A stretch of 64,000 nt of DNA from Modestobacter marinus (GTDB lineage Bacteria > Actinomycetota > Actinomycetes > Mycobacteriales > Geodermatophilaceae): the NCBI RefSeq assembly GCF_011758655.1, contig NZ_JAAMPA010000001.1, positions 124,001-188,000 on the forward strand, written 5' to 3'. The position numbers and the translations under genes are program-made. This document shows, in pieces, positions 41,813-50,365 of this stretch. How positions within the stretch are numbered: the first letter of the stretch is position 1; each line of letters begins with the position of its first letter. The notes below the pieces were generated by a model that made no database searches, was not told the DNA's origin, and saw only the letters and a list, made by a program, of their open reading frames with translations.

Positions 41813-41818
41813 TAGCGT
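41813..41818 (+). promoter_or_regulatory. -10 box TAGCGT of tctCBA operon
   Basis: TAGCGT identical to the box of the first kinase. The -35 is poor (GTTCCC about 18 nt upstream), as expected for an activated promoter. The leader of about 45 nt has GAGGAGG before the ATG. Confidence 0.45.
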
Positions 41819-41869
41819 CCGAAGAGAACCGAGCCGAGTCCCGGCCCGGCGGACGAGGAGGTCCACCCG

Positions 41870-42889
41870 ATGTCCCGAACCACCAGCGCACGACCACGGT
41901 CCGCGGCCCGCCACTGGCGGCTGACCGCGGCGGCCGGCGCGGCACTGCTGGGCCTGCTCACCGGCTGCAGCGACTCCGGTGGCGGCGAGGCCGGCGCGGA
42001 GGCGTCCGTCGGCCGCCTGGAGATGATGGCCCCGGCCGACCCCGGCGGCGGCTGGGACTCCACCGCCCGCGCGCTGGCCGCCTCCATCGAGGAGGCCGGG
42101 CTGGCCAGCAGCACCCAGGTGACCAACGTCGGCGGCGCCGGCGGCACCGTGGGCCTGGCCGAGCTCGCCAACGAGCGCAGCGAGGAGTTCCTCATGGTGA
42201 TGGGCCTGGTGATGCTGGGCGCCATCGAGACCAACCAGTCGCAGGCCACGCTGGAGGACACCACCCCGATCGCGCGGCTGACGGCCGAGGACGAGGTCGT
42301 CGTCGTCCCCGCCGACTCGCCGTACACCGACGTCCAGGACCTGGTCGACGACATGAAGGCCAACGGCCGGTCGGTGTCGATCGCCGGTGGCTCGGCCGGC
42401 GGGACCGACCACATCCTGGCCGGGCTGATCGCCCAGGCCGGCGACGTGCCGATCGAGAACCTGAACTACGTGGCCTACTCCGGCGGCGGTGAGTCCCTGG
42501 CCGCGCTGCTGGGCAGCCAGGTCTCGGCCGGCATCTCGGGTGTCTCCGAGTACGCCGAGCAGATCGAGGCCGGCGAGCTGCGGGCGCTGGCCGTCTCCGG
42601 CAGCGAGCGGGTCGAGGGCATCGACGCCCCCACGCTGACCGAGGCGGGCCTGGACGTCGAGCTCAGCAACTGGCGCGGGGTCGTCGGTCCGCCCGACCTG
42701 TCCCCGGAGGCCCGGCAGACGCTGATCGACCTCGTCGACGAGGCCGTGCAGTCCGAGGCCTGGCAGGAGCGGCTGGAGACCAACGGCTGGGAGGACACCT
42801 ACCTCTCCGGCGACGAGTTCGACGCCTTCCTCGAGGAGGAGCAGCAGCGGGTGCAGGGCGTCCTGCAGGACATCGGGCTGGTCGAGTGA
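41870..42889 (+). CDS. tctC: Tripartite tricarboxylate transporter substrate-binding lipoprotein
   Basis: Binding protein of 339 residues. A signal sequence ends in the lipobox LTGC (Cys33), then a Bug/TctC fold with MAPADPGGGWDSTARAL as the ligand loop and SIAGGSAGGTDH. Captures citrate or another carboxylate outside the membrane and hands it to TctA/TctB. First gene of the operon; overlaps tctB (GTGA). Confidence 0.9.
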   Translation: MSRTTSARPRSAARHWRLTAAAGAALLGLLTGCSDSGGGEAGAEASVGRLEMMAPADPGGGWDSTARALAASIEEAGLASSTQVTNVGGAGGTVGLAELANERSEEFLMVMGLVMLGAIETNQSQATLEDTTPIARLTAEDEVVVVPADSPYTDVQDLVDDMKANGRSVSIAGGSAGGTDHILAGLIAQAGDVPIENLNYVAYSGGGESLAALLGSQVSAGISGVSEYAEQIEAGELRALAVSGSERVEGIDAPTLTEAGLDVELSNWRGVVGPPDLSPEARQTLIDLVDEAVQSEAWQERLETNGWEDTYLSGDEFDAFLEEEQQRVQGVLQDIGLVE

Positions 42890-43428
42890 GCTCGTCGGCA
42901 GCCGCGCAGGAGCACCCCCGCACCGGTGCGCCGGTGCGGGGGTGGTCCTGGGCCGAGGCTGCCTTCCCGGCGGCGCTGCTGGCGCTGGGCGTCTTCACCG
43001 TGGTCGACGCGAGCACCATCGTCGCGCCGAGCTCGGTGAACACCGTGGGCCCGCAGGCCTTCCCGTACGCGGTCGGGGTGCTGCTGGTGCTCACCTCGGT
43101 CGCGCTCTTCGTCGACGTGGTCCGCGGCCGCCGCGGCGCCGCGGAGGACGGCGAGGACGTCGACCCGTCGGCGACCACCGACTGGGTCACCGTGCTGAAG
43201 CTGACCGGGTCGTTCGCCGCCCTGGTCGTGCTGGTGGAGCCGCTGGGCTGGCCCATCGCGGCGACCGTGCTCTTCGGCGGTGCCGCCTGGTCGCTGGGCG
43301 CCCGCCCGTGGTGGCGCCCGGTGCTCGCCGGCGCCGTCCTGGCCTTCACCACCCAGGTCCTGTTCACCCAGCTGCTGGACCTGTACCTGCCGGCCGGACC
43401 GCTGGAGGGGGTGAGCTTCCTTGGGTGA
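42886..43428 (+). CDS. tctB: Tripartite tricarboxylate transporter small membrane subunit
   Basis: Protein of 180 residues with four predicted helices (about 24-44, 55-72, 100-118, 125-165) and a cytosolic acidic loop. It is the TctB subunit by position and topology. GTG start overlaps tctC; its end overlaps tctA by 8 nt. Confidence 0.88.
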   Translation: MSSSAAAQEHPRTGAPVRGWSWAEAAFPAALLALGVFTVVDASTIVAPSSVNTVGPQAFPYAVGVLLVLTSVALFVDVVRGRRGAAEDGEDVDPSATTDWVTVLKLTGSFAALVVLVEPLGWPIAATVLFGGAAWSLGARPWWRPVLAGAVLAFTTQVLFTQLLDLYLPAGPLEGVSFLG

Positions 43429-44965
43429 CGTCGGCGCGCTGCTCGACGGGTTCGCCACCGCCCTGCAGCCGATGTACCTGCTGTACGCGCTGATCGGCGT
43501 GACCCTGGGCACCGCGGTCGGCGTGCTGCCCGGCATCGGCCCGGCGATGACCGTGGCGCTGCTCCTGCCGCTGACCTACTCGCTGGAGCCGACCGCGGCG
43601 TTCATCATGTTCGCCGGGATCTACTACGGCGGCATGTACGGCGGGTCGACCACGTCCATCCTGCTCAACGCCCCCGGTGAGTCCTCCTCCATCATCACCG
43701 CGCTGGAGGGCAACCGGATGGCCAAGGCCGGCCGGGGGTCGGCGGCGCTGGCCACCGCGGCCATCGGGTCCTTCGTCGCCGGGACCATCGCCACCGTGGC
43801 GCTCACCCTGGTGGCGCCGACGATCGCCCGGCTGGCGGTCCAGCTCGGCCCGCAGGACTACGTCGCCCTGCTGGTGCTCGCCTTCCTGACGGTGGCGGCG
43901 GTGCTGGGCTCCAGCCCGCCCCGCGGGATCGCCTCGCTCGGCATCGGGCTGTTCCTCGGCCTGGTCGGCACGGACACGCTCACCGGTCAGCAGCGCTTCA
44001 CCCTGGGGCTGCCCGCGCTCGCCGACGGCATCGACGTCGTCGTCGTGGCGGTCGGGGTCTTCGCCGTCGGGGAGGCGCTGTACGTCGCCTCCCGGCTGCG
44101 CCGCGGCCCCATCCCGCTGGTGCCGGTGAGCGGCCGCTGGATGACGAAGGACGACTGGCGCCGGTCCTGGAAGCCGTGGCTGCGCGGCACCGCCATCGGC
44201 TTCCCGATCGGCACCCTGCCCGCCGGCGGCGCGGAGGTCGGCACGTTCCTGTCCTACTCGGTGGAGCGGAAGCTCTCCAAGCACCGGGAGGAGTTCGGCA
44301 AGGGCGCCATCGAGGGCGTCGCCGGCCCGGAAGCGGCCAACAACGCCTCGGCGGCCGGCGTGCTGGTGCCCCTGCTCACGCTCGGGCTCCCCACCTCCGC
44401 GACGGCGGCGATCATCATCGCCGCCTTCCAGAGCTACGGGATCCAGCCGGGGCCCCTGCTGTTCGAGGACGAGTCCGCCCTCATCTGGGCCCTGATCGCC
44501 AGCCTCTACATCGGCAACGTCCTGCTGCTGGTGCTCAACCTGCCGCTGGTGGGCATCTGGGTGAAGCTGCTGCAGATCCCCCGGCCCTACCTGTACGCCG
44601 GCATCCTCACCTTCGCCGCGCTGGGCAGCTACTCCGTCGGCGCCTCGACCGAGGACCTGGTCCTGCTGTTCCTCCTGGGCCTGCTCGGCTGGGCGATGCG
44701 CAACTTCGGCTACCCGATCGCGCCGGCGGTGGTCGGCCTGATCCTCGGGCCCATCGCCGAGGAGCAGCTCCGCCGCACCCTCGCCATCAGCCAGGGCGAC
44801 CCCACCGCCCTGGTGACCAGCCCGTTCGCCGCGGTCGTGTACGCGGCCCTGGTCGTCTTCCTGTTCCTGGGCTGGTGGCTCCGACGCCGCCAGGCCCGTA
44901 CCGAGGCAGAGCTGGCCGCCACCGTGGCCACCGCACCTGCCACGTCCGAGAGGAGTCCGTCGTGA
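43421..44965 (+). CDS. tctA: Tripartite tricarboxylate transporter large membrane subunit
   Basis: Integral membrane protein of 514 residues with about 11-12 helices. [20 protein letters not shown] and [23 protein letters not shown] are the TctA hallmarks, repeated in [20 protein letters not shown]. Forms the transport path, driven by ion gradient. Begins with TTG at 43421, inside the end of tctB, so it relies on coupled translation. Confidence 0.92.
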   Translation: MGDVGALLDGFATALQPMYLLYALIGVTLGTAVGVLPGIGPAMTVALLLPLTYSLEPTAAFIMFAGIYYGGMYGGSTTSILLNAPGESSSIITALEGNRMAKAGRGSAALATAAIGSFVAGTIATVALTLVAPTIARLAVQLGPQDYVALLVLAFLTVAAVLGSSPPRGIASLGIGLFLGLVGTDTLTGQQRFTLGLPALADGIDVVVVAVGVFAVGEALYVASRLRRGPIPLVPVSGRWMTKDDWRRSWKPWLRGTAIGFPIGTLPAGGAEVGTFLSYSVERKLSKHREEFGKGAIEGVAGPEAANNASAAGVLVPLLTLGLPTSATAAIIIAAFQSYGIQPGPLLFEDESALIWALIASLYIGNVLLLVLNLPLVGIWVKLLQIPRPYLYAGILTFAALGSYSVGASTEDLVLLFLLGLLGWAMRNFGYPIAPAVVGLILGPIAEEQLRRTLAISQGDPTALVTSPFAAVVYAALVVFLFLGWWLRRRQARTEAELAATVATAPATSERSPS

Positions 44966-45363
44966 CCATCGTGGTGGGCTACGTGCCCAAGCCGGAGGGC
45001 CGCGCGGCCCTCCGGGCGGCCGTGGAGGAGGCCGACCTGCGCGGGGAGTCGCTGCACGTGCTGAACACCTCGCGCGGGGACGCCTACGTCGACCCCTCCT
45101 ACGCCAGCCCCGAGGACCTCGCCGAGGTCCGCGGCCTGCTCGAGGAGACCGGCCTGACCTTCGAGCTCGAGCAGCACGTCGGCGGCCAGAGCGGGGCGGA
45201 CGAGGTGGTGGCGGCGGCGGCACGGCTGGGCGCCTCGCTCATCGTGATCGGCATCCGCCGGCGCTCGCCCACCGGCAAGCTCGTCTTCGGCAGCGACGCC
45301 CAGCGCGTCCTGCTCGAGGCCGAGTGCCCAGTGCTGTCGGTCAAGGCCACGCCGGCCGGCTGA
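44962..45363 (+). CDS. Universal stress protein coupled to tctA
   Basis: UspA-type protein of 133 residues. [14 protein letters not shown] begins the fold, and [21 protein letters not shown] holds the ATP-binding G-x-G...GS signature. The GTG overlaps the tctA stop (GTGA) after AGGAG. As the last gene of the transporter operon it may tune transport to ATP or stress, as UspA-like proteins do for TRAP transporters (TeaD). That parallel is inference. Confidence 0.9.
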   Translation: MTIVVGYVPKPEGRAALRAAVEEADLRGESLHVLNTSRGDAYVDPSYASPEDLAEVRGLLEETGLTFELEQHVGGQSGADEVVAAAARLGASLIVIGIRRRSPTGKLVFGSDAQRVLLEAECPVLSVKATPAG

Positions 45364-45368
45364 CCCGG

Positions 45369-45406
45369 GCGGGGGTCGCCGTCCCCACGGGGACGGCGAC
45401 CCCCGC
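45369..45406. terminator. 18-bp perfect hairpin between convergent operons
   Basis: GCGGGGGTCGCCGTCCCC (45369-45386) pairs with 45389-45406. It separates the tct-usp operon from azlD and can stop both. Confidence 0.75.
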
Positions 45407-45408
45407 GC

Positions 45409-45726
45409 TCAGCCGGTGAGGACGTGCACCAGCGCCCCGGCTGCACCGGCCAGCACCAGGACGACGATGAACGGCGCCCGCAGCGCGAGTGCGAGCGCGG
45501 CCACCGCGAGCCCGGCCAGCCGCCCGTCGACCACCAGGTCGGGCCCCGAGGACGCCGCCTGGACGGCGACCAGCGCGGCCAGCAGCGCCGCGGGCACGAA
45601 CTCCACCACCCGGGTCACCCACGGCCGCTCCACCCAGGCCGCCGGCACCGACAGCCCGGCCAGCTTCAGCAGGTAGCAGCCCAGCGAGCCGACCAGCACC
45701 ACCGCCCACAGCGTCCCCGTGCTCAT
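45409..45726 (-). CDS. azlD: AzlD-like branched-chain amino acid exporter subunit
   Basis: Protein of 105 residues with four predicted helices. AzlD is the small partner of AzlC; together they export leucine, valine or related compounds. Start ATG 45726 lies in the second (downstream) half of a 17-bp tandem duplication, which has moved it away from the azlC stop. Confidence 0.85.
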   Translation of the reverse strand: MSTGTLWAVVLVGSLGCYLLKLAGLSVPAAWVERPWVTRVVEFVPAALLAALVAVQAASSGPDLVVDGRLAGLAVAALALALRAPFIVVLVLAGAAGALVHVLTG

Positions 45727-45747
45727 GCGGTCCCCGTGCTCATGCGG
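45714..45747. repeat. 17-bp tandem duplication at azlC/azlD junction
   Basis: TCCCCGTGCTCATGCGG occurs twice without gap. Each unit holds an ATG overlapping a TGA on the minus strand. The upstream ATG now opens only a 6-codon frame (MSTGTA); the downstream ATG starts AzlD. The ancestral arrangement was evidently a direct ATGA overlap. Confidence 0.85.
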
Positions 45748-46432
45748 CCGCCGTCGTCCGCGGCCGGCCGGCCAGCGCCACCGCGACCACGGCCAGCACC
45801 ACCTGCACCCCGGCCGGCACGAACGGGGTGAGCACCAGCGCGACGACCGCGCCGCCCAGGGCCACCCGCCGCTGCACCGCCGGCTCCCGCGCCGAGCGCT
45901 GCAGCCGGGGCCACAGCAAGGCCAGGAAGGCCGCCGGCACCACGGCGTCCAGCGCCGCCTGCGCCGTCTCCCCCAGCGCCGCGGCCCCCAGCGACCCGAT
46001 CAGCGTCGTGACGTTCCAGCCCAGGTAGATGGTGGCGCCGGTGACCCAGAACGCCAGCCGGCCCAGCTCCCGGTCCGGCGCGGCCACCGCCATCGCCGTC
46101 GTCTCGTCGATCACCCAGTGCGCCGCCCCGGCCCGGCGCAGCCAGCCGCGCGGCGCCAGCATCGGGGCCAGCCGGACGCCGTAGACGGTGTTGCGGGTGC
46201 CCAGCAGCAGCGCACTGCCCACCGCCGAGAACGCGCCACCGCCGGCACCGAGCACGCCGATCATCGCGAACTGCGAGGCGCCGGTGAACATCAGCGCCGA
46301 CATCGCCAGCGCCTGCCAGGTGTCCAGCCCCGCCCCGGCCGCGGCGGCACCGAAGGCGATCCCGTACAGCCCCACCGCCACGCCGAGCCCGACGGCGTCC
46401 CGGAGGGTGGCGGTGCGGGCGTCGGACGGCAC
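45740..46432 (-). CDS. azlC: AzlC-family branched-chain amino acid exporter
   Basis: Membrane protein of 230 residues with seven to eight helices. LMFTGASQFAMIG and GTRNTVYGVRLAP are AzlC signatures. Works with AzlD encoded directly downstream. Confidence 0.9.
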   Translation of the reverse strand: MPSDARTATLRDAVGLGVAVGLYGIAFGAAAAGAGLDTWQALAMSALMFTGASQFAMIGVLGAGGGAFSAVGSALLLGTRNTVYGVRLAPMLAPRGWLRRAGAAHWVIDETTAMAVAAPDRELGRLAFWVTGATIYLGWNVTTLIGSLGAAALGETAQAALDAVVPAAFLALLWPRLQRSAREPAVQRRVALGGAVVALVLTPFVPAGVQVVLAVVAVALAGRPRTTAAA

Positions 46433-46482
46433 GCGCCGACCCTAGTGAGCGGTCACCGCCCGGCCGCCACCCCTGGCCCGCA

Positions 46483-46513
46483 GCCCCCGGCCGGGTCGGG
46501 ACCGGCCGGGGGC
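46483..46513 (-). terminator. Hairpin after alpha/beta hydrolase gene
   Basis: GCCCCCGGCCGG and its complement, 12 bp, around a 7-nt loop, lying 8-38 nt after the stop at 46521 on the minus strand and before azlC. Confidence 0.65.
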
Positions 46514-46520
46514 AGCGCGG

Positions 46521-48074
46521 TCAGGAGCCGGCGCCGACCGGCTCCGCGGGCACCGGGCAGGCCGGGAAGAGGTCCCGGGTCCCGCCGGTCTGCGGCGTCG
46601 TGAAGGCGCAGCCGAGGTCCGCCTCGGCCACCGCGTTCCGGTTCAGCACGTCCTCCCCGGCCGGCCGCACCTCCGGGCCGGCTCCCTCGCGGGACTCGAC
46701 CCAGGTCACCAGGTCGGTGAAGGTCTGCGCCGCCTCCTCCGGGCTGAACTCGCAGTGGCCCACCGACCGGACGGTCCGCTGGACCAGCAGCCCGCCGGTG
46801 CCCTGCCGCGCGGCCTCGGCGGCGTAGATCCGCTGGTGCTCGAAGGGCACGAACATGTCACCGAGGGTGTGCACCGACAGGACCGGGACGGAGAAGTCGG
46901 CGTCCAGCTGCAGGATCGGCGCCCTCTTCGTCTCCTCACGGGTGCCCGGCGCCGCCTCGACCCGCTCGACCCGGGAGTTCAGCGTCGAGCCGTCCGGGAA
47001 GGTGAAGGTGGTCGGGTACAGCCGGTCGGCGTTCTCGGCCACCGCGCCGGCGGTGAGCTGGGTCAGCGTCCCGCTCGGGTCGTCGGCGAAGCGGGCCAGG
47101 TTGAAGCTCAGCCCCTCCCAGTAGGTGAACGCCGCCTCGTCGCCGGGCCGGGGCCCACCGGTGAGGTCGATGACCACGTCCCGGAAGACCTCGCCGCGCT
47201 CGGTGAGCTCCGGGTTGGGCCCGGTGGGCGAGGTGGGCAGGCCCAGCGTCGCCTTCATCTCGGCGACCGCGGCCAGGTAGGCCTCGGTCGTGGTCAGCGG
47301 GTAGGCGTCGACCTCGGCAAGGGCCTGCGCCACCAGGTTGTAGTCCAGCCGGATGTCGAACTGCGCCAGGTCGCCCATGACGCCGCACATCGGCGCCGCA
47401 CCGGCCCAGTCCACCTTCTGCCGCTCCACCAGGCCGCCGATGATGTGGCCGCCCATGGACACGCCCTGCAGGTACCGGTCGTCGGCCGGCGCGACCTCCC
47501 GGTCGAAGACCCGGGCCAGCTGCTCGGTCGAGGTGACGCCGGCCCGGATGTCGTACCGGTTGGCGTCGTAGGACGACGCCGCCCAGGCGTACCCGGCGTC
47601 GATGTAGGTCTGCCGCAGCCCGAACGAGGGGCTGTCCACCCACAGGACCGTCCCGGTGCCGCGGTAGCCGTGCTCCCAGAACACCACGTCGCCGTTCCAG
47701 CCCTCGGTGGGCACCTCGATGCGGTAGGCGGCGCCCTTCTCCACCCCGGTCAGCACCCGGGTGCGCGGCTGGCCCGCGTCGTCCAGCAGCGGGGTGAACG
47801 CCTCCCCCGGCTGCCCGGTGGAGGGGTCGTAGTCGAACGCCGGGTCCGCGATCGTCCACTCGATGTCCCGGGCCGGGACGGCGGGCAGCGCGGGTGACTG
47901 CTGGGCCTCCTGGAAGCCCGGGTTCTCCTGGGAGGCCGCGTCGTCCGGGTGCCCGCGGTCCCGGTCGCGCGGGTGGTCGGTGGCACCGGCGCTGCCGAGC
48001 CACCCCCCGACCAGCAGGGTGGCGGCGGTGGTGACCGCGCCGAAGCGGGCGTATCGGTGCTGGACGAGGGCCAT
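46521..48074 (-). CDS. Secreted alpha/beta hydrolase
   Basis: Protein of 517 residues. A Sec signal (about 10-30, AGA) is followed by a charged linker and a hydrolase domain. The nucleophile elbow is GVSMGGHI, the acid probably in GDMFVPFEHQ and the His in SVGHCEF. EHGYRGTG may form the oxyanion region. Three or more Cys (MCGV, HCEF, GCAF, ACPV) suggest disulfides. Substrate unknown; secreted esterase, peptidase or polymer hydrolase are all possible. ATG 48074 has GGGAGA 7 nt upstream. Confidence 0.82.
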   Translation of the reverse strand: MALVQHRYARFGAVTTAATLLVGGWLGSAGATDHPRDRDRGHPDDAASQENPGFQEAQQSPALPAVPARDIEWTIADPAFDYDPSTGQPGEAFTPLLDDAGQPRTRVLTGVEKGAAYRIEVPTEGWNGDVVFWEHGYRGTGTVLWVDSPSFGLRQTYIDAGYAWAASSYDANRYDIRAGVTSTEQLARVFDREVAPADDRYLQGVSMGGHIIGGLVERQKVDWAGAAPMCGVMGDLAQFDIRLDYNLVAQALAEVDAYPLTTTEAYLAAVAEMKATLGLPTSPTGPNPELTERGEVFRDVVIDLTGGPRPGDEAAFTYWEGLSFNLARFADDPSGTLTQLTAGAVAENADRLYPTTFTFPDGSTLNSRVERVEAAPGTREETKRAPILQLDADFSVPVLSVHTLGDMFVPFEHQRIYAAEAARQGTGGLLVQRTVRSVGHCEFSPEEAAQTFTDLVTWVESREGAGPEVRPAGEDVLNRNAVAEADLGCAFTTPQTGGTRDLFPACPVPAEPVGAGS

Positions 48075-48230
48075 CTGGGTGTCTCCCGACTGCTCGACGG
48101 TGAGCTGTGTCACAGGGCGCTCCATCATGACCACGCTCCGGCGTCCTGTCACTCCCGGTGGCGGAGCCGGCACCGACCGGGCTCACACCCGCTGGCCCGG
48201 GCCGGGTCGACCACCCGCCGTACAGTGGAG

Positions 48231-48236
48231 GCCGCC
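48231..48236 (+). promoter_or_regulatory. -10 box TACAGT of mrp
   Basis: TACAGT lies 65 nt before the mrp start, with an AAGGAGA ribosome site near the ATG, so this message has a normal leader. Confidence 0.35.
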
Positions 48237-48301
48237 CGCGCGCGGGCCCCCATCCGGGCCCGGAACCCGCGAGCTCCCCGTCGAAGGAGACACACCCGCA
48301 C

Positions 48302-49462
48302 ATGTCCGACACGCTGACCGGATCCCCGGCGCTGGACGCCGTGAACGCGGCGCTGGCGACCGTCCAGGACCCCGAGATCAACCGTCCGCTGCCCGAGCTG
48401 GGCATGGTCAAGGACGTGCAGATCGGCGTCGGCGGCGACCCGGGTGCCGTGCGCATCGAGGTCTACCTGACCGTCGCCGGCTGCCCGATGCGCGAGACGA
48501 TCACCAACCGGGTCACCCAGGCCGTCTCCGCCGTCCCGGGCGTGACGTCGGTGTCGGTCGGCCTGGACGTGATGAGCGACGAGCAGCGGACCGAGCTGCG
48601 CAAGACCGTCCGCGGCACCGATGCGGCCGAGCCGGTCGTCCCGTTCGCCCAGCCCGGCTCGCTGACCCGGGTGTACGCGGTCGCGTCGGGCAAGGGCGGC
48701 GTGGGCAAGTCCAGCGTCACGGTGAACCTGGCCGCCGCGCTGGCCAAGAAGGGCCTGTCGGTCGGCGTCGTGGACGCCGACATCTACGGCCACTCGGTGC
48801 CCCGGATGCTCGGCGTGGACGACAAGCCCACCCAGGTCGACAACATGATCATGCCGCCGCAGTCCTACGGCGTGAAGGTCATCTCGATCGGCATGTTCAC
48901 CCCGGGCAACACCCCGGTGGTCTGGCGTGGCCCGATGCTGCACCGCGCGCTGCAGCAGTTCCTCGCCGACGTGTGGTGGGGCGACCTGGACGTGCTCCTG
49001 ATGGACCTCCCGCCCGGCACCGGTGACGTCGCGATCTCGGTGGCCCAGCTGGTGCCCAACGCCGAGATCCTGGTCGTGACGACGCCGCAGCTCGCCGCCG
49101 CCGAGGTGGCCGAGCGGGCCGGCGCGATCGCCACCCAGACCCACCAGCAGGTCGTCGGCGTCGTGGAGAACATGTCCTGGCTGGAGCTGCCCGACGGTTC
49201 CCGGATGGACGTCTTCGGCTCCGGCGGCGGTCAGGCCGTCTCCGACGCGCTCACCAAGACCCTCGGTGCGCGGGTGCCGCTGCTGGGCCAGATCCCGCTG
49301 GACACCCGGCTCCGCGAGGCCGGTGACGCCGGGGCGCCGATCGTGCTCGCCCAGCCCGACGCCCCCGCGGCGCAGTCGCTGTCCGCGATCGCCGATGCCC
49401 TCGCCGTCCGCCAGCGCGGGCTGTCCGGCATGTCCCTGGGGCTGACCCCGGTCAAGCGGTAG
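48302..49462 (+). CDS. mrp: Mrp/NBP35-family iron-sulfur carrier ATPase
   Basis: Protein of 386 residues. An N-terminal MIP18/DUF59 domain (about 8-90, one Cys at 61) comes before a deviant Walker A GKGGVGKSS (130-138), DADIYGHSVP and MDLPPGTGD of the Mrp/MinD ATPases. It carries or inserts Fe-S clusters. The CPxC cluster-binding pair expected after VVENMSW is replaced by LELPDGS, so cluster binding must differ. It converges on the TfoX-like gene across a perfect hairpin. Confidence 0.92.
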   Translation: MSDTLTGSPALDAVNAALATVQDPEINRPLPELGMVKDVQIGVGGDPGAVRIEVYLTVAGCPMRETITNRVTQAVSAVPGVTSVSVGLDVMSDEQRTELRKTVRGTDAAEPVVPFAQPGSLTRVYAVASGKGGVGKSSVTVNLAAALAKKGLSVGVVDADIYGHSVPRMLGVDDKPTQVDNMIMPPQSYGVKVISIGMFTPGNTPVVWRGPMLHRALQQFLADVWWGDLDVLLMDLPPGTGDVAISVAQLVPNAEILVVTTPQLAAAEVAERAGAIATQTHQQVVGVVENMSWLELPDGSRMDVFGSGGGQAVSDALTKTLGARVPLLGQIPLDTRLREAGDAGAPIVLAQPDAPAAQSLSAIADALAVRQRGLSGMSLGLTPVKR

Positions 49463-49474
49463 TCACCGCACGGC

Positions 49475-49520
49475 ACGACGGAGGCCGGTCACCCCAAGCG
49501 GGGTGACCGGCCTCCGTCGT
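49475..49520. terminator. 21-bp perfect hairpin between mrp and TfoX-like gene
   Basis: Arms 49475-49495 and 49500-49520 are perfectly complementary around AAGC. It is the strongest terminator in the window and works for both convergent genes. Confidence 0.85.
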
Positions 49521-49528
49521 ACGTCCGG

Positions 49529-49870
49529 TCAGCGCCCCGCGGCCTGCTCGGCGTGGTGCGCCAGGACGGCGTCGACCCAGAACTGCAGGTCGTGGTCCCC
49601 TGCGAGCGCCTCGTCGTCGACGGCGATCCACCCCTCGCCCATCGACCGGCCCCTGCCCATCTCCGCCCGGCGGGCCCCGGGCACCCCCAGGTACTCGGCG
49701 TCCCGGCTGCGGGAGACGCGGACCAGCAGGGCACCGCCGCCGCCCGAGACGCAGGCCACCATCTTCTCGTCGACCATGAACGCGAGGCCGCCGAACATCC
49801 GCACCTCACGGACGTCCCGGCCCGACAGCGCGGTGCGGACCCGCTCCGCGAGCTCGGCGTCGTGGGCCAT
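49529..49870 (-). CDS. TfoX N-terminal-domain protein
   Basis: Protein of 113 residues with the TfoX/Sxy N-terminal fold: MFGGLAFMVDEKMVACVSGGGGALLVRV. Full-length TfoX controls competence in Gammaproteobacteria; the short actinobacterial versions have no known role. It ends the sigE-htrA-tatB gene line. Confidence 0.82.
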   Translation of the reverse strand: MAHDAELAERVRTALSGRDVREVRMFGGLAFMVDEKMVACVSGGGGALLVRVSRSRDAEYLGVPGARRAEMGRGRSMGEGWIAVDDEALAGDHDLQFWVDAVLAHHAEQAAGR

Positions 49871-49875
49871 CGGGG

Positions 49876-50274
49876 TCAGGTGGCGTCGACGTCGAACGGC
49901 GGCGGGGTGCTCGCGTCGCGGACCCAGGCCCCCTGCGCACCCGCGGCCCAGGCGGTCGCACCCGACCCGGCGGCGGTCGCACCCGCCCCGGCGGCGGTGC
50001 TCCCGGTGCGGGGACGGGGCTCGTCGTCACCCATCAGCTGCGACCGGATGAACGTCTTCGGGTGGTACTGCCGCAGGTCGATGTCGCGCAGGTGGTCGAA
50101 GTCGTCGCCCAGGGTGTCGTGCAGCTGCCCGCGCATGCCGGTGACCGCCTCGCGCGCCTTCTTCAGCCCGCTCGCGACGTCCTTGGCCAGCGAGGGCAGG
50201 CGCTCGGGGCCGAAGATGAACAGCGCCGCCAGCGCCAGGACGATGATCTCGCCCCAGCCGATCGAGTCGAACAC
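49876..50274 (-). CDS. tatB: Twin-arginine translocase subunit TatB
   Basis: Protein of 132 residues. An N-terminal helix (about 4-22, GWGEIIVLALAALFIFGPERLP) is followed by an amphipathic helix and an unstructured Ala/Gly-rich end. FGPERLP is the TatA/B hinge. GTG start with GAGGAGGAG before it. Its place after htrA, as in mycobacteria, marks it as TatB rather than TatA. Confidence 0.9.
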   Translation of the reverse strand: MFDSIGWGEIIVLALAALFIFGPERLPSLAKDVASGLKKAREAVTGMRGQLHDTLGDDFDHLRDIDLRQYHPKTFIRSQLMGDDEPRPRTGSTAAGAGATAAGSGATAWAAGAQGAWVRDASTPPPFDVDAT

Positions 50275-50365
50275 CGCTCCTCCTCGCGCCCGCCGCGGAC
50301 CGCGGTCGTGTCCAGCGTAGGTGGACCGGCTGGCTGTCGGACGACCCGCAGCCCAACAGCAGGTG

